Assembly (NCBI RefSeq): GCF_004366075.1
Contig: NZ_SODU01000003.1
Span: 1,240,001 to 1,304,000 of the forward strand
Direction: 5' to 3'
Source: Kribbella pratensis
GTDB taxonomy: Bacteria > Actinomycetota > Actinomycetes > Propionibacteriales > Kribbellaceae
Length of the DNA stretch: 64,000 nucleotides
Shown here: piece by piece, positions 54,377 to 64,000 of the stretch
How positions within the stretch are numbered: the first letter of the stretch is position 1
How the letters are laid out: every line of letters starts with the position of its first letter
Notes under the pieces: model-generated
The model's database searches: none
What the model saw: the letters and a program-made list of their open reading frames with translations, nothing else
What the model was told of the DNA's origin: nothing
Made by a program: the position numbers and the translations under genes

Positions 54377-56727
54377 TCAGAACGTGTGGTCGAGGCCGTC
54401 GGTCGGCGACTGCGGGGTGGACGGCTGCACCGGCAGCGGCTCGAAGCTGAGCTTGCCGTGGTTGATCGGGAAGTACGTCGGCATCGTCCCGGTCGCCCGC
54501 GCATAGGCACACGCGATCGCGGCGAACGCCGGCGCCACCGCCAGCTCACCGGCACCGCTCGGGCTCTCGCTCGTGTTCGGCATGATCACCACCTGCACGT
54601 CCAGCGGCGAGTTCCACTGCCGGGTGTAGAAGTAGTTGTCCCAGCTGCCTTCCAGCGGGATGCCGTCTTGATGTGCAGGCTGGACGTCAGCGCCAGCGCG
54701 ATCGCGTCCTGCAGACCGCCGAACATCTGCGCCTCCAGACCACGCGGGTTGATGCAGAACCCGGGATCGACGACGATCACCGCCTTGGTCACCCGCGGAC
54801 CGGTCACGCCTTCGCCCTCGACCGGCCGGTTCACCGTCTCCGGCCGGCAGTCGATCTCGACCAGCGTCGCGACGGCCGCCCGGTACTCCGAGTGCACACC
54901 GACACCCTGCGCCGTACCCTTCGGCATCGCCTTGCCCCATTCGCCGACCTCGGCCGCCTTGTTCAAGACCGCGAGCAAGCGCTGGTCCTTGAGGAAGTTG
55001 CGGCGGAACCGGACCGGGTCCTGGCCCATCTTCGCGGCGAGCTGGTCGACCACCAGCTCCTCCGCGCAGACCACGTTCGGCGAGTAGATGTTGCGCATGC
55101 TGCCGGTGTTGAACTTCAGAGGGATCTCGTTGAGCAGCTGCGTCGTGACACCGAAGTTGTACGGCGACGACTGGGTGAGCGCGAAGATCGTCTCGGCGAA
55201 CGACAGGTTGCCGCCGACCGGGATATCCGCGGCGAACGCGGTGATCATCTCGCCGAGGCCGTGACCGAAGTCGGTTTCCACACTGGTATGGCGCTGCTCG
55301 TAGGTCAGCACGTTGCCGGCCAGGTAGTTCACCCGGACGCGGGACGTGCTCATCGGGTGCGTCCGACCCTGGCGGAAGTTGTCGGTGCGGGACCAGGACA
55401 GCTTGACCGGCTTGCCCATCTTCTGCGAGATCTCCGCCGCCTCGGCCGCCACGTCGTGGAACAGATGCCGGCCGAACGAGCCACCGCCCTGGATGACGTG
55501 CACCTTGACCGCGTCGATCGGCAGGCCGAGCTGCTTGGCGATGTCCTCCTGGGCGACGATCGGCACCTTCAGGCAGGACCAGATCTCGGCGCTGTCCGGG
55601 CGGACGTCCGCGATCGCGCAGTCCGGCTCGAGCGGACTGTTGCTGGCGAACGCGAACACGAACTCGGCGTCGATCGTCTTCGTCAGCAACGGCAGCGCCG
55701 GAGCGGCCATCGGCAACTGGGCCGCACGCAGCTTCGCCAGCACGGTGGCGTCGGACTCGCCGTCCACCGTGCCCGGGCCCCAGGTCGCGTCGACCTTCTG
55801 GATCGCGTCGATGCACTGGCCGAACGTCTCGCCCCTGATCGCGACACCGTGGGTGATGCCAACGACATCGGTGATCCCGGGCATCGCCCGCAGCGCCGCG
55901 AGGTTGTTGATCGACCGCAGCGTCCCGTTGATCGTCGGCGGCCGTGCCACCATCGTCGGCTTGGCACCCGGGACGTTCAGGTCCATCGCGAACTGCTTGC
56001 GCCCGGTGACGATGTCGTGGGCGTCGACGCGGTTCCGCGGCTTTCCGAGGACACTGAACTCGGACGGTGACTTGAGCTCGGCGGACACCGTGATCGTCTT
56101 CGCGGTCGCGGCGAGCTCGGCCAGCGAGCCGTACGTCGCCGTACGGCCGCTCGGACCGCTCAACACACCCTTGCGCGTGGTCACCTGGCCGGCCTCGACG
56201 CCCCAGTGCGTCGCGGCCGTCTCCACCAGGCGCTGCCGGGCGATCGCGGCGGCCGTCCGCACCGGGACGTACATGCTGCGCATCGAGTTCGAGCCGCCGG
56301 TCAGCTGGTTCATCAGCAGCTCCGGCCGTGCGTCGGCGAGCGCGATCTCGACCTTGTTCATCGGGAGATCAAGCTCTTCGGCGACCATCATCGCGAACGC
56401 GGTCGTGATGCCTTGACCGACCTCGGCCCGCGGTACGGCGAAGTACGCGGTGCCGTCGGACTTCAGCTGGACCGTGATGAGCCCCGATGTCGGTGCCGCG
56501 GCGAGGTTCTGCAGGTCGCCGAGGTCGAAGACGTCCGCCGGCTGCGGCACCGAGGGAACCGCCGCATCGGCCGCGCGCGGGTCGGACTCGTTGGTCAGCC
56601 AGCTCACGCCGACCGCGAGAGTGGGCGCGGCAATCAGGTATCCGAGAACCTTGCGCCGGCCCAGCAGACCGCGTCTGTCGGCCGGTCGGTCGCTTGGTCG
56701 ATCCAACGAACGACGATGTTCGGCCAT
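54377..56727 (-). pseudogene. iorB: Isoquinoline 1-oxidoreductase-type molybdopterin subunit, with one-base frameshift
   Basis: Large Mo-binding subunit of a xanthine oxidase-family hydroxylase. ATG 56727 has GGAGGAACCTTC upstream; a twin-arginine signal (GRRKVLGYLI, residues about 31-40) indicates Tat export. The first frame reads as good IorB to LHIK near residue 686, then becomes nonsense and stops at 54586. The next frame resumes with DGIPLEGSWDNYFYTRQWNSPL and runs to 54377, including GAGELAVAPA, which holds the catalytic Glu. The minus strand reads ATCAAGACGGC where ATCAAGGACGGC would restore the frame, so one G is missing near 54667. It is either an inactive gene or a sequencing error. 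Confidence 0.82.
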
Positions 56728-56854
56728 GAAGGTTCCTCCGTGCTCGAGCAATGCTGGGAACGCAGTCTGGCACCGTCATCGGCGCGGCGGCATGGCCACG
56801 ATGCCCACGTTTTGCGCGGTCTCACTGTGCACAACGCACAGCCCGGCACTTCGG

Positions 56855-58063
56855 TCACGCAGAGGGCGGCGGGAACAGTCTGAAAGCACGCAACGCAAGG
56901 CCGAGCTCCAAGTGGAAGCCTTCGTCGCTGAGGTTACGGCCGGTGATCTGATGGACCCGGTGCAGGCGGTTGATGACCGTATTGCGGTGACAGTGCGCTA
57001 GATCGGCGGTACGACGTACGGAACCCGCCGCGAGCACCCACTTGTCCAAGGTGTCGAGCAACAGTTCGCGTTCGGGCGCGGGTACTGTCATCAGCGGCAA
57101 CAGCCAGTGCTGCACGAGCTGCTCGGCCAGCTCCGGTGCACTGAGCAACAACGCCTCGGGAAGCCGTTCGGTCAGCGCCGCTACGTCGATCTGACCGGCC
57201 GGAAGCGTATGCCGGGCCAGCATCGCCTGCCGGTACGCGACATTCACCTCGGCCAGACCGGAGACAACGCCGGACAGACCGGCCGGTGCGTGGACGACGT
57301 CACGCAGCGTGCGGAGCACCGTGACCGGGGATTCCGTGCCCACAGCAAGCAAACCGACCACGGTCTGTGGACGGACCTGCCAAGCGGAAGCGATCCGGAG
57401 GCCCGCAAAGCGCCGTACCAACAAGGATGTCGTGCACTCGTCGTCGATCAGGTTGTCGATGGCCACCACCGCGTAGCCGCCGTTCACGGGCACGTCGAGG
57501 ACGGTGGCCGCCTCCTGGATGAAGGCCCGATCCTTCCCCGGGCCGTGCAGCAGGCCTTCCCAGAGGGTCGATCTACGGCGCTCGTCCGCGCGGACGAGTT
57601 GCCGTTCGGCGGCGTGATAAGCGGCCGCGACCTGCGACGACGTTCGGTCGACGACCTCCCAGACCTTGCTCGCGACATCCAGCAACGCCTCGGAGTCGAC
57701 CACGCCCTGCACACGGGCCTCGTCGATCAACGCCTCCCACACCAGCCGCCCGCCGAGCCGGAACGACTTCAGGACGTCGTCCAGCGGCATCCGCTGCTCC
57801 GCCCGCCGCCGCCCGGTCGCCTGCGCCGCGTCGAAGTGATCGTCGTTGTCGGCAATCATCCGCACGACGCGAGCAACGTTGTCATGACACGACCGCCACA
57901 GATCCTGCTGCGGGACCGCACCCATCTCGCGATACGCCGGGTTCTGCTCGTAGATCGTCTCGACCAACGCATCGGTCAACGCCGGCAGATGCAGCAACAC
58001 ACTCTCGGCCAACGCCTCGACCGTCAGCCCCACCACCGGCAACGCAACATCCCGCTCACCCAT
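56855..58063 (-). CDS. PucR/CdaR-type transcriptional regulator
   Basis: 402 residues from ATG 58063 (GTG 58084 is an alternative). An N-terminal helical sensor region (about 1-160) and a GGDEF-like middle are followed by a C-terminal PucR-type HTH, LLDTLDKWVLAAGSVRRTADLAHCHRNTVINRLHRVHQITGRNL. Such regulators control purine, glycolate or heterocycle breakdown. It lies 127 bp upstream of iorB in the same orientation and is the likely regulator of that molybdenum hydroxylase operon. Confidence 0.85.
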   Translation of the reverse strand: MGERDVALPVVGLTVEALAESVLLHLPALTDALVETIYEQNPAYREMGAVPQQDLWRSCHDNVARVVRMIADNDDHFDAAQATGRRRAEQRMPLDDVLKSFRLGGRLVWEALIDEARVQGVVDSEALLDVASKVWEVVDRTSSQVAAAYHAAERQLVRADERRRSTLWEGLLHGPGKDRAFIQEAATVLDVPVNGGYAVVAIDNLIDDECTTSLLVRRFAGLRIASAWQVRPQTVVGLLAVGTESPVTVLRTLRDVVHAPAGLSGVVSGLAEVNVAYRQAMLARHTLPAGQIDVAALTERLPEALLLSAPELAEQLVQHWLLPLMTVPAPERELLLDTLDKWVLAAGSVRRTADLAHCHRNTVINRLHRVHQITGRNLSDEGFHLELGLALRAFRLFPPPSA

Positions 58064-58110
58064 AGTCGGCACAGCATCGCACACAGTCGCCGTACCGGAC
58101 AGACCTCGCG

Positions 58111-59133
58111 TCAGACCGAGCGGGTGGCTACCAGGTCGCAGAGGGTGTCGAGGGCTTGTCGGCCGGGGCCTTCGGGGAGGGTGGTGAGGAGTTTGCGGGC
58201 GTCGGCTGCGCGGCGGCGTACGTCGTCTTCGGCCTGGCGGAAGGCGGCGTGGGAGCGGAGCAGGTCCAGGGTTTCCGAGAGGCGCTCGTCGTCGGAGAGG
58301 TCGGAGTCCAGGAGGTCCAGGAGACGGGCGTCCGTGGGATCGCTGGGGTCCGCCTGGGCGCGGAAGATCAGGACCGGAAGGGTCGGCACGCCCTCGCGGA
58401 GGTCGGTGCCGGGAGTCTTGCCGGACTGGCCGGACTCGGACGCGATGTCGAGCAGGTCGTCGGCGAGCTGGAAGGCCACGCCGATCTCCTCGCCGAACGC
58501 CCGCAGCGACTCCTGGATCTCCTCGGACGCACCGGCGTACCGGGCGCCGAAGAGGGCGGACGTCGCGATCAGTGAGCCGGTCTTGTCGGCGACCACCGAC
58601 AGGTAGTGCTTGAGCGGATCCTGGCCTTCGCCGACGCCCATCGTCTCGCGGATCTGACCCTCGACCAGCCGGCCGAAGGTGCGGGCCTGGATCCGGACCG
58701 CTTCCGGGCCGAGATCCGCGACCAGGTCCGACGCCCGGGCGAACAGCCAGTCACCGGACAGAATCGCGACCGAGTTGTCCCACCGCGCGTTCGCCGTCGA
58801 CGAGCCCCGCCGCAGCGCGGCCTCGTCCATCACGTCGTCGTGGTGCAGCGTCGCGACGTGGGTGAGCTCGACGACGACCGCCGCCTTCACCACCTCGTCG
58901 GACGCGACGTCAGCGCCGAACTCGGCCCCGAGCAGCACCAGCAACGGCCGGAACCGTTTGCCACCGGCAACCATCACGTGCTGGGCGGCCGCGGTGACGA
59001 ACGGCGCCTCGGACTGGGTCGCGTCGAGCAGCGCCTGCTCCACACGCTCCAGCCCAGCACGAACCCGGGACTCGAGCGCCGCATCGGCGAACTCGAATCC
59101 CAGGCTCTCGGCCGGCAGCGGGGTCGGACTCAA
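58111..59133 (-). CDS. Polyprenyl diphosphate synthase (trans-prenyltransferase)
   Basis: 340 residues with the first Asp-rich motif LHHDDVMDEAALRRG (DDVMD about 99-103), the second motif FQLADDLLDI (about 220-228), GGKRFRPLL and the KTGSLIATSALFGA region. It condenses isopentenyl diphosphate to a long chain, probably the menaquinone side chain. The TTG start overlaps the nuoN TGA (TTGA), and this placement directly after nuoN is common in actinobacteria, tying quinone synthesis to complex I. Confidence 0.93.
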   Translation of the reverse strand: MSPTPLPAESLGFEFADAALESRVRAGLERVEQALLDATQSEAPFVTAAAQHVMVAGGKRFRPLLVLLGAEFGADVASDEVVKAAVVVELTHVATLHHDDVMDEAALRRGSSTANARWDNSVAILSGDWLFARASDLVADLGPEAVRIQARTFGRLVEGQIRETMGVGEGQDPLKHYLSVVADKTGSLIATSALFGARYAGASEEIQESLRAFGEEIGVAFQLADDLLDIASESGQSGKTPGTDLREGVPTLPVLIFRAQADPSDPTDARLLDLLDSDLSDDERLSETLDLLRSHAAFRQAEDDVRRRAADARKLLTTLPEGPGRQALDTLCDLVATRSV

Positions 59134-60719
59134 CGGATGAACTCACCAGCTCGGGCCGCCAGGTCGAGCACCGGTCCGGGAACCAGACCGAGAACCACCG
59201 TGGCGGCAAGACCCAGGGCGACCGCCGACGTGGTCTGCCAGCCCGGCAGCGCCACGTCCGGCGCGTCGGCCGGCAGGTCGGAGAAGAACATCAGCACGAT
59301 CACGCGGACGTAGAAGAACGCGGCGACCAGGCTGGACAGGACAGCGACGACGACCAAAGGCCAGGCGCCACCGGTCCACGCCGCGCTGAAGACCGCCCAC
59401 TTGCCGGTGAAGCCAGCGGTCAGCGGGATACCGGCGAAGGACAGCAGGAAGAACGCGAAGATACCGGCCAGCAGCGGCGACTTCTTGCCCAGGCCCGCCC
59501 AGCGGGACAGGTGCGTCGCCTCGCCGCCCGCGTCGCGCACCAGCGTGACGACCGCGAACGCGCCGATGGTCGGGAAGCCGTACGAGACCAGGTAGAACAG
59601 CACCGCCTGCGTCGAGGTGATGCCGGTGTGGACGCCGCTCCCGGCCTGCGCGAGGCCGACGAACGCGGTCAGCAGGAAGCCCGCGTGCGCGATCGACGAG
59701 TACGCCAGCATCCGCTTCACGTCGGTCTGGGTGATCGCGACGATCGAACCGACGACCATGGTGAGGATCGCGATGATCCACATCATCGGCGCCCAGTCCC
59801 AGCGCGAGCCGCCGAGCGCGACGTAGAAGACCCGCATCAGGCCGACGAACGCGGCGATCTTGGTGCAGGCCGCCATGAACCCCGTGACCGGCGTCGGCGC
59901 GCCCTGGTACACGTCCGGTGTCCAGGAGTGGAACGGTACGCCGCCGACCTTGAACAGCAGGCCGACACCCAGCAGGCCGGTGCCGGCGAGCAGGATGGTG
60001 TCGCTGCCGGTGTCCGAGCTGAGCGCGTCCGCGATCCCGCCGAGCGACATCGTGCCGGCGTACCCGTAGAGCAGCGCGATCCCGAACAGCAGGAACGCCG
60101 ACGAGAACGCACCGAGCAGGAAGTACTTCATCGCGGCTTCCTGCGAGATCAGCCGGCGACGGCGCGCCAGACCGCACAGCAGGTACAGCGGCAGCGAGAA
60201 GACCTCGAGCGCCACGAACAGCACGAGCAGGTCGTTCGACGCCGCGAACAGCATCATGCCGCCGACCGCGAACAGCGTCAGCGGGAAGATCTCGGTGTGC
60301 TCGACGCGCGCCGCCGTACCCTCGCGCTCGGCATCGGAGCCCGGTACGGCGGCCGCTTGGCCGGCGAACGCGGACAGGCCGCCGTCGATCGAGCGCTCCG
60401 CGAACAGCAGCACGCTGATCAGGGACAGTGCCAGCAGGATCAGCCAGGTGAACAGCGCCGGACCGTCGACCGAGATCGCACCCTGAGCGGCGAGCAGTTC
60501 CTTCTTGTCGTTCATCAGGATGCCGGTCAGCACACCGGACACGACCACGGCGACCACCGTGATCGCCAGCTGCACCAGGTGCCGCAACGGCCGCGGCAGG
60601 AACGCCTCGACCAGGACGCCGACGCACGCCGCGCCGAACACGACGAGCAGCGGAGCCAGCTCGTTGTACTCGATCTTGGGCGCCGTGAAGTCCGCCACCG
60701 GCAGCAACATCGCGCTCAC
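59130..60719 (-). CDS. nuoN: NADH-quinone oxidoreductase subunit N, main set
   Basis: 529-residue antiporter-like membrane subunit. Diagnostic stretches are FVALEVFSLPLYLLCGLARR (channel Glu), GLLFKVGGVPFHSWTPDVYQGAPTPVTGFMAACTKIAAFVGLMR and DVKRMLAYSSIAHAGFLLTAFVG. An extra acidic insert (about residues 115-140) lies between early helices. ATG overlaps the nuoM stop by four bases and its stop overlaps the polyprenyl synthase start, so it closes the nuo operon. Confidence 0.95.
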   Translation of the reverse strand: MSAMLLPVADFTAPKIEYNELAPLLVVFGAACVGVLVEAFLPRPLRHLVQLAITVVAVVVSGVLTGILMNDKKELLAAQGAISVDGPALFTWLILLALSLISVLLFAERSIDGGLSAFAGQAAAVPGSDAEREGTAARVEHTEIFPLTLFAVGGMMLFAASNDLLVLFVALEVFSLPLYLLCGLARRRRLISQEAAMKYFLLGAFSSAFLLFGIALLYGYAGTMSLGGIADALSSDTGSDTILLAGTGLLGVGLLFKVGGVPFHSWTPDVYQGAPTPVTGFMAACTKIAAFVGLMRVFYVALGGSRWDWAPMMWIIAILTMVVGSIVAITQTDVKRMLAYSSIAHAGFLLTAFVGLAQAGSGVHTGITSTQAVLFYLVSYGFPTIGAFAVVTLVRDAGGEATHLSRWAGLGKKSPLLAGIFAFFLLSFAGIPLTAGFTGKWAVFSAAWTGGAWPLVVVAVLSSLVAAFFYVRVIVLMFFSDLPADAPDVALPGWQTTSAVALGLAATVVLGLVPGPVLDLAARAGEFIR

Positions 60720-62239
60720 TTCTGTCCCTCCGTCACGGGGATCTGCGGTGCCTTGTCGGTCACGCCGACCCGCTGCATGGTCTCGTCGACCGCGGGCTTG
60801 ATGATGTCCACGATCGGCTTCGGGAAGATCCCGAGGCCGATGATCAGGACCACGAGCGGCGCGATCGCGAGGATCTCACGCCCGGTCAGGTCCTTGAGCT
60901 TCTCGATCCCGTCGCGGACCGGACCGGTCATCGTGCGCTGGTACATCAGCAGGATGTACAGCGCGGCCAGCACGATACCGAGGACGGCGATCACCGCGAT
61001 CACCTTGTGCCGGCTGAACGTCCCGGCCAGCACCATGAACTCGGAGATGAACGGCGACAGACCGGGCAGCGCCAGGCTGGACAGGCCCGCGAACAAGAAC
61101 GTGCCGGCCAGCACCGGGGCGACCTTCTCCACCCCGCCGTAGTCGGCGATCCGCGCGGAGCCGCGCCGGGAGATCAGGTACCCGGCGACCAGGAACAGCG
61201 CCGCGGTGGAGAGACCGTGGTTGAACATGTACAGCGTCGACCCGGTCAGGCCCTGCGACGTCAGCGCGAAGATGCCCATCACGATGAAGCCGAAGTGCGA
61301 GATCGACGTGTACGCGATCAGGCGCTTGATGTCGGTCTGGCCGATCGCCAGGAGCGCGCCGTACAGCACCGAGATCAGCGCCAGCACCAGCACCACCGGG
61401 GTGGCCCACTCGGACGCGTTCGGGAACAGGCCCAGACAGAACCGGATCATCCCGAAGGTGCCGATCTTGTCCAGGATGCCGACCAGCAGCACCGACGTAC
61501 CCGGCGTCGCCTCACCGGCCGCGTCCGGCAGCCAGGTGTGGAACGGCACCATCGGCGCCTTCACCGCGAAGGCGAAGAAGAAGCCGAGGAACAGCCAGCG
61601 TTCGGTGTTCTGGCTGATGTCGAGCTTCATCAGGTCGCTCAGCAGGTACGACGGCTCACCGGCCTTGGCCGAGACGACGTACAGGCCGACGACCGACGCC
61701 AGCATCAGCAGACCGCCGAGCAGCGAGTAGAGCAGGAACTTCACCGCGGCGTACGAACGCTGCGGGCCGCCGAAGCCGCCGATCAGGAAGTACATCGGGA
61801 TCAGCGTGGCCTCGAACAGCACGTAGAAGAGGAACACGTCGGTGGCGGAGAACACGCCGATCGACAGCGCCTCGAGGCCCAGGATCCAGGCGAAGAAGGA
61901 CTTCTCCGACCAGCGGCCGTGCTGTGCGTCGTTCCAGGACGCGATCATCACGATCGGCGTCAGCAGCGCGGTCAGGACCACCAGCACGATGCCGACACCG
62001 TCGAGACCGAGCGCGTAGTGCGCGCCGAAGGCCTTGATCCAGGTGTGCGTCTCGGCGTAGTCCTCGCCGCCGTTGCGGTGGTAGCCGATCGCGACGATCG
62101 CGGTCAGCACCAGCGTCACGAGCGAGAACCCGAGCGCGACCTGCTTGGCCGTCAGCGCTTTCGCCGTCGGCACCAGCATCGTCGCGATGGCCCCGACGAA
62201 CGGCAGGAGCAGTAACAGGGTCAGCCAACCGATGTTCAC
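60716..62239 (-). CDS. nuoM: NADH-quinone oxidoreductase subunit M, main set
   Basis: 507 residues from the GTG that overlaps the nuoL stop (GTGA). It has the channel Glu in FLFYVLFEATLIPMYFLIGGFGG, Lys in FFFAFAVKAPMVPFHTWLPDAAGEATPGTSVLLVGILDKIGTFGMIRF and TDIKRLIAYTSISHFGFIVMGIF. The C-terminus is a soluble tail of about 25 residues. The longer open frame upstream overlaps nuoL and is Arg-rich, so I reject it. Confidence 0.95.
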   Translation of the reverse strand: MNIGWLTLLLLLPFVGAIATMLVPTAKALTAKQVALGFSLVTLVLTAIVAIGYHRNGGEDYAETHTWIKAFGAHYALGLDGVGIVLVVLTALLTPIVMIASWNDAQHGRWSEKSFFAWILGLEALSIGVFSATDVFLFYVLFEATLIPMYFLIGGFGGPQRSYAAVKFLLYSLLGGLLMLASVVGLYVVSAKAGEPSYLLSDLMKLDISQNTERWLFLGFFFAFAVKAPMVPFHTWLPDAAGEATPGTSVLLVGILDKIGTFGMIRFCLGLFPNASEWATPVVLVLALISVLYGALLAIGQTDIKRLIAYTSISHFGFIVMGIFALTSQGLTGSTLYMFNHGLSTAALFLVAGYLISRRGSARIADYGGVEKVAPVLAGTFLFAGLSSLALPGLSPFISEFMVLAGTFSRHKVIAVIAVLGIVLAALYILLMYQRTMTGPVRDGIEKLKDLTGREILAIAPLVVLIIGLGIFPKPIVDIIKPAVDETMQRVGVTDKAPQIPVTEGQK

Positions 62240-64000
62240 GACAACCTCACCGCGAGGAGGGCGACGACCACGAATGCGGCGCCGAAGACCATGCTGAGTG
62301 CGTACGAACGGACGAAGCCCGTCTGGAACCGGCGGAGCCGGCCGGACAGACCGCCGAAGAGTGCGGCCAGGCCGTTGACCAGACCGTCGACGCCCCGGTT
62401 GTCGAGCCAGACCAGCGTCCGGGTCAGGTACTGCCCGGGCCGCATCAGGACCGCCTCGTTCAGCGCGTCGCCGTACAGGTCCCGGCGGGCGAAGACCGTG
62501 ACCGGCGAGCCGGCGGGCGCCTCCCGCGGGATGTCCCGGCGGTACTTGAGCACCGCGATGACGATGCCGACGGCAACCACCGCGAGGGTGATCAGCGTCA
62601 TCACCAGGGCACTCACCGGCGGGTGCTCCTCCTCGTGACCGACGATCGGCTCCAGCCAGTCGACGATCCAGTGCCCCGCGAAGTACAGCGCGCCGCCGCC
62701 CAGCGACAGGGCCGCCAGGATGATCAGCGGCCAGGTCATCACGGCCGGCGACTCGTGCGGGTGCACGTCCTCGGCCCAGCGCTTCTTGCCGAAGAACGTC
62801 ATCAGCATCACCCGCGTCATGTAGAACGCGGTGATACCGGCGCCGAGCAGCGCGCACAGACCGATCACCGTGTTGTCCGCGAACGCGGCCTCGATGATCT
62901 TGTCCTTGCTGAAGAAGCCGGCGAACGGCGGGATGCCGAGGATCGCCAGGTAGCCGAAGGCGAAGGTCGCGAAGGTGACCTTCATCGACGTCCGCAGGGC
63001 GCCGTAGTGGCGCATGTTCACGTCGTCGTTCATGCCGTGCATGACCGAGCCGGCGCCGAGGAACATGTTCGCCTTGAAGAAGCCGTGCGTGAGCAGGTGG
63101 AAGATCGCGAACACGTACCCGGCCGGGCCGAGGCCCGCGGCGAGCATCATGTAGCCGATCTGGCTCATCGTCGAACCGGCCAGCGCCTTCTTGATGTCGT
63201 CCTTGGCGCAACCGATGATCGCACCGGCGAGCGCGGTGACCGTACCGACGATCACCACCGCGGTGGACGCGGCGTCGGTGACCTCGTAGATCGCGTGCGA
63301 CCGGACCACCAGGTAGACGCCGGCCGTGACCATGGTCGCCGCGTGGATCAGCGCCGACACCGGGGTCGGGCCCTCCATCGCGTCCAGCAGCCAGGACTGC
63401 AGCGGCACCTGCGCGGACTTACCGCAGGCAGCCAGCAGCAGCATCAGGCCGAGCAGCGTGGCCCAGGTCTTCGAGACGTGCTCGGCGCCGGCGTTCACGG
63501 TCGTGAAAGCGGACGAGCCGAACAGCGCCCACATGCTCATCACCGCGAGCGAGAGGCCGATGTCACCGACCCGGTTCACCACGAACGCCTTCTTCGCGGC
63601 GACCGCGGCCGAGTTCTTGTGCTGCCAGAAACCGATCAGCAGGTACGACGCCAGACCGACGCCCTCCCAGCCGACGAAGACCAGCAGGTAGTCGGCCGCG
63701 AGCACCAGCAGCAGCATCGAGGCGATGAACAGGTTCAGGTAGCCGAAGAACCGCCGCCGGCGGGGGTCGTGCTCCATGTAGCCGATCGAGTAGATGTGGA
63801 TCAGCGAACCCACACCGGTGATCAGCAGCACGAACAGGATCGACAGCGGGTCGATCAGCAGCGTGAAGTCGACCTTGATCTGGCCGACCGAGAACCACTC
63901 GAACAGCCGGACCGTCTCGGACCGCTCCTCGCTCGCCCGGCCCCGCATCTGGAAGAACAGCACGACGCCGAAGGCGAAGGAGATCACCGGCGCCAGCGTG
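62236..64000 (-). CDS. nuoL: NADH-quinone oxidoreductase subunit L, main set (partial, 5' end outside)
   Basis: The last 587 or so codons of nuoL; the start lies beyond the right edge. It shows LLVFVGWEGVGLASYLLIGFWQHKNSAAVAAKKAFVVNRVGD (channel Glu), ACGKSAQVPLQSWLLDAMEGPTPVSALIHAATMVTAGVYLVVRS (channel Lys), HLLTHGFFKANMFLGAGSVMHGMNDDVNMRHYGAL, and the long C-terminal lateral helix region. It is closer to standard NuoL than the copy at 739-2502. Confidence 0.95.
   Translation of the reverse strand, partial: TLAPVISFAFGVVLFFQMRGRASEERSETVRLFEWFSVGQIKVDFTLLIDPLSILFVLLITGVGSLIHIYSIGYMEHDPRRRRFFGYLNLFIASMLLLVLAADYLLVFVGWEGVGLASYLLIGFWQHKNSAAVAAKKAFVVNRVGDIGLSLAVMSMWALFGSSAFTTVNAGAEHVSKTWATLLGLMLLLAACGKSAQVPLQSWLLDAMEGPTPVSALIHAATMVTAGVYLVVRSHAIYEVTDAASTAVVIVGTVTALAGAIIGCAKDDIKKALAGSTMSQIGYMMLAAGLGPAGYVFAIFHLLTHGFFKANMFLGAGSVMHGMNDDVNMRHYGALRTSMKVTFATFAFGYLAILGIPPFAGFFSKDKIIEAAFADNTVIGLCALLGAGITAFYMTRVMLMTFFGKKRWAEDVHPHESPAVMTWPLIILAALSLGGGALYFAGHWIVDWLEPIVGHEEEHPPVSALVMTLITLAVVAVGIVIAVLKYRRDIPREAPAGSPVTVFARRDLYGDALNEAVLMRPGQYLTRTLVWLDNRGVDGLVNGLAALFGGLSGRLRRFQTGFVRSYALSMVFGAAFVVVALLAVRLS

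Overview
The window is high-GC actinobacterial chromosome: GTG and TTG starts are common, stop/start overlaps (GTGA, ATGA, TTGA) are frequent, and several genes look leaderless. Gene content (two complex I sets, KorAB, an ECF42/DGPF pair, leaderless PHO and SoxR promoters) fits Propionibacteriales, perhaps a Kribbella-like soil organism. The genus is an inference from gene style. I see no rRNA, tRNA, CRISPR array, phage or insertion sequence.

Respiratory chain. The minus strand carries two sets of complex I (NADH:quinone oxidoreductase) genes. At the right edge nuoL (partial), nuoM and nuoN end what is presumably the main nuo operon, followed by a translationally coupled polyprenyl diphosphate synthase that probably makes the menaquinone side chain. 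The second set is scattered over 33 kb but keeps canonical order and orientation: nuoA (33.4 kb), nuoB-nuoC (23.2-21.9 kb), lone nuoH (19.6 kb), then nuoI-J-K-L-M (3.8-0 kb, M cut by the left edge). Unrelated genes fill the gaps, and no nuoD, E, F or G is seen among them. A 2-oxoacid:ferredoxin oxidoreductase (korA-korB, 34.4-37.5 kb) lies next to nuoA2, suggesting ferredoxin as electron source. A cytochrome b (QcrB-like) paralogue at 51.5 kb lacks one expected heme ligand.

Left part (3.8-18.6 kb): a MetF-like reductase gene just upstream of nuoI; an ECF42-type sigma factor with its DGPF/YCII partner; an operon of a phosphotransferase-fold protein with altered catalytic residues, a 1549-residue tandem UvrA with four nucleotide-binding domains, and an alpha-alpha toroid protein; and a divergent locus of a two-component system (OmpR type) against a lipoprotein, efflux adaptor, ABC ATPase and MacB-like permease, with a four-unit 11-bp operator between them.

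Middle (19.6-34.2 kb): an NmrA/SnoaL oxidoreductase under a probable SoxR-box leaderless promoter; an NCS1 transporter, isochorismatase-type hydrolase and GntR regulator operon; three tandem paralogous microproteins with a duplicated upstream module; a large LuxR-type (LAL) regulator; and nuoA2 followed by a membrane dipeptidase and a beta-lactamase-fold hydrolase.

Right part (37.5-58 kb): a GlxA regulator, a DUF805 protein, a HAD phosphatase with a coupled 50-aa ORF, a long RNA-type hairpin, an FMN lactate-oxidase family enzyme, an MFS exporter, DUF445, a peptidoglycan peptidase, an ECF sigma factor with a membrane partner, RarD, a Tat-exported PhoX phosphatase under a PHO box, and a molybdenum hydroxylase operon (iorB-iorA-xdhC) whose large subunit carries a one-base frameshift.
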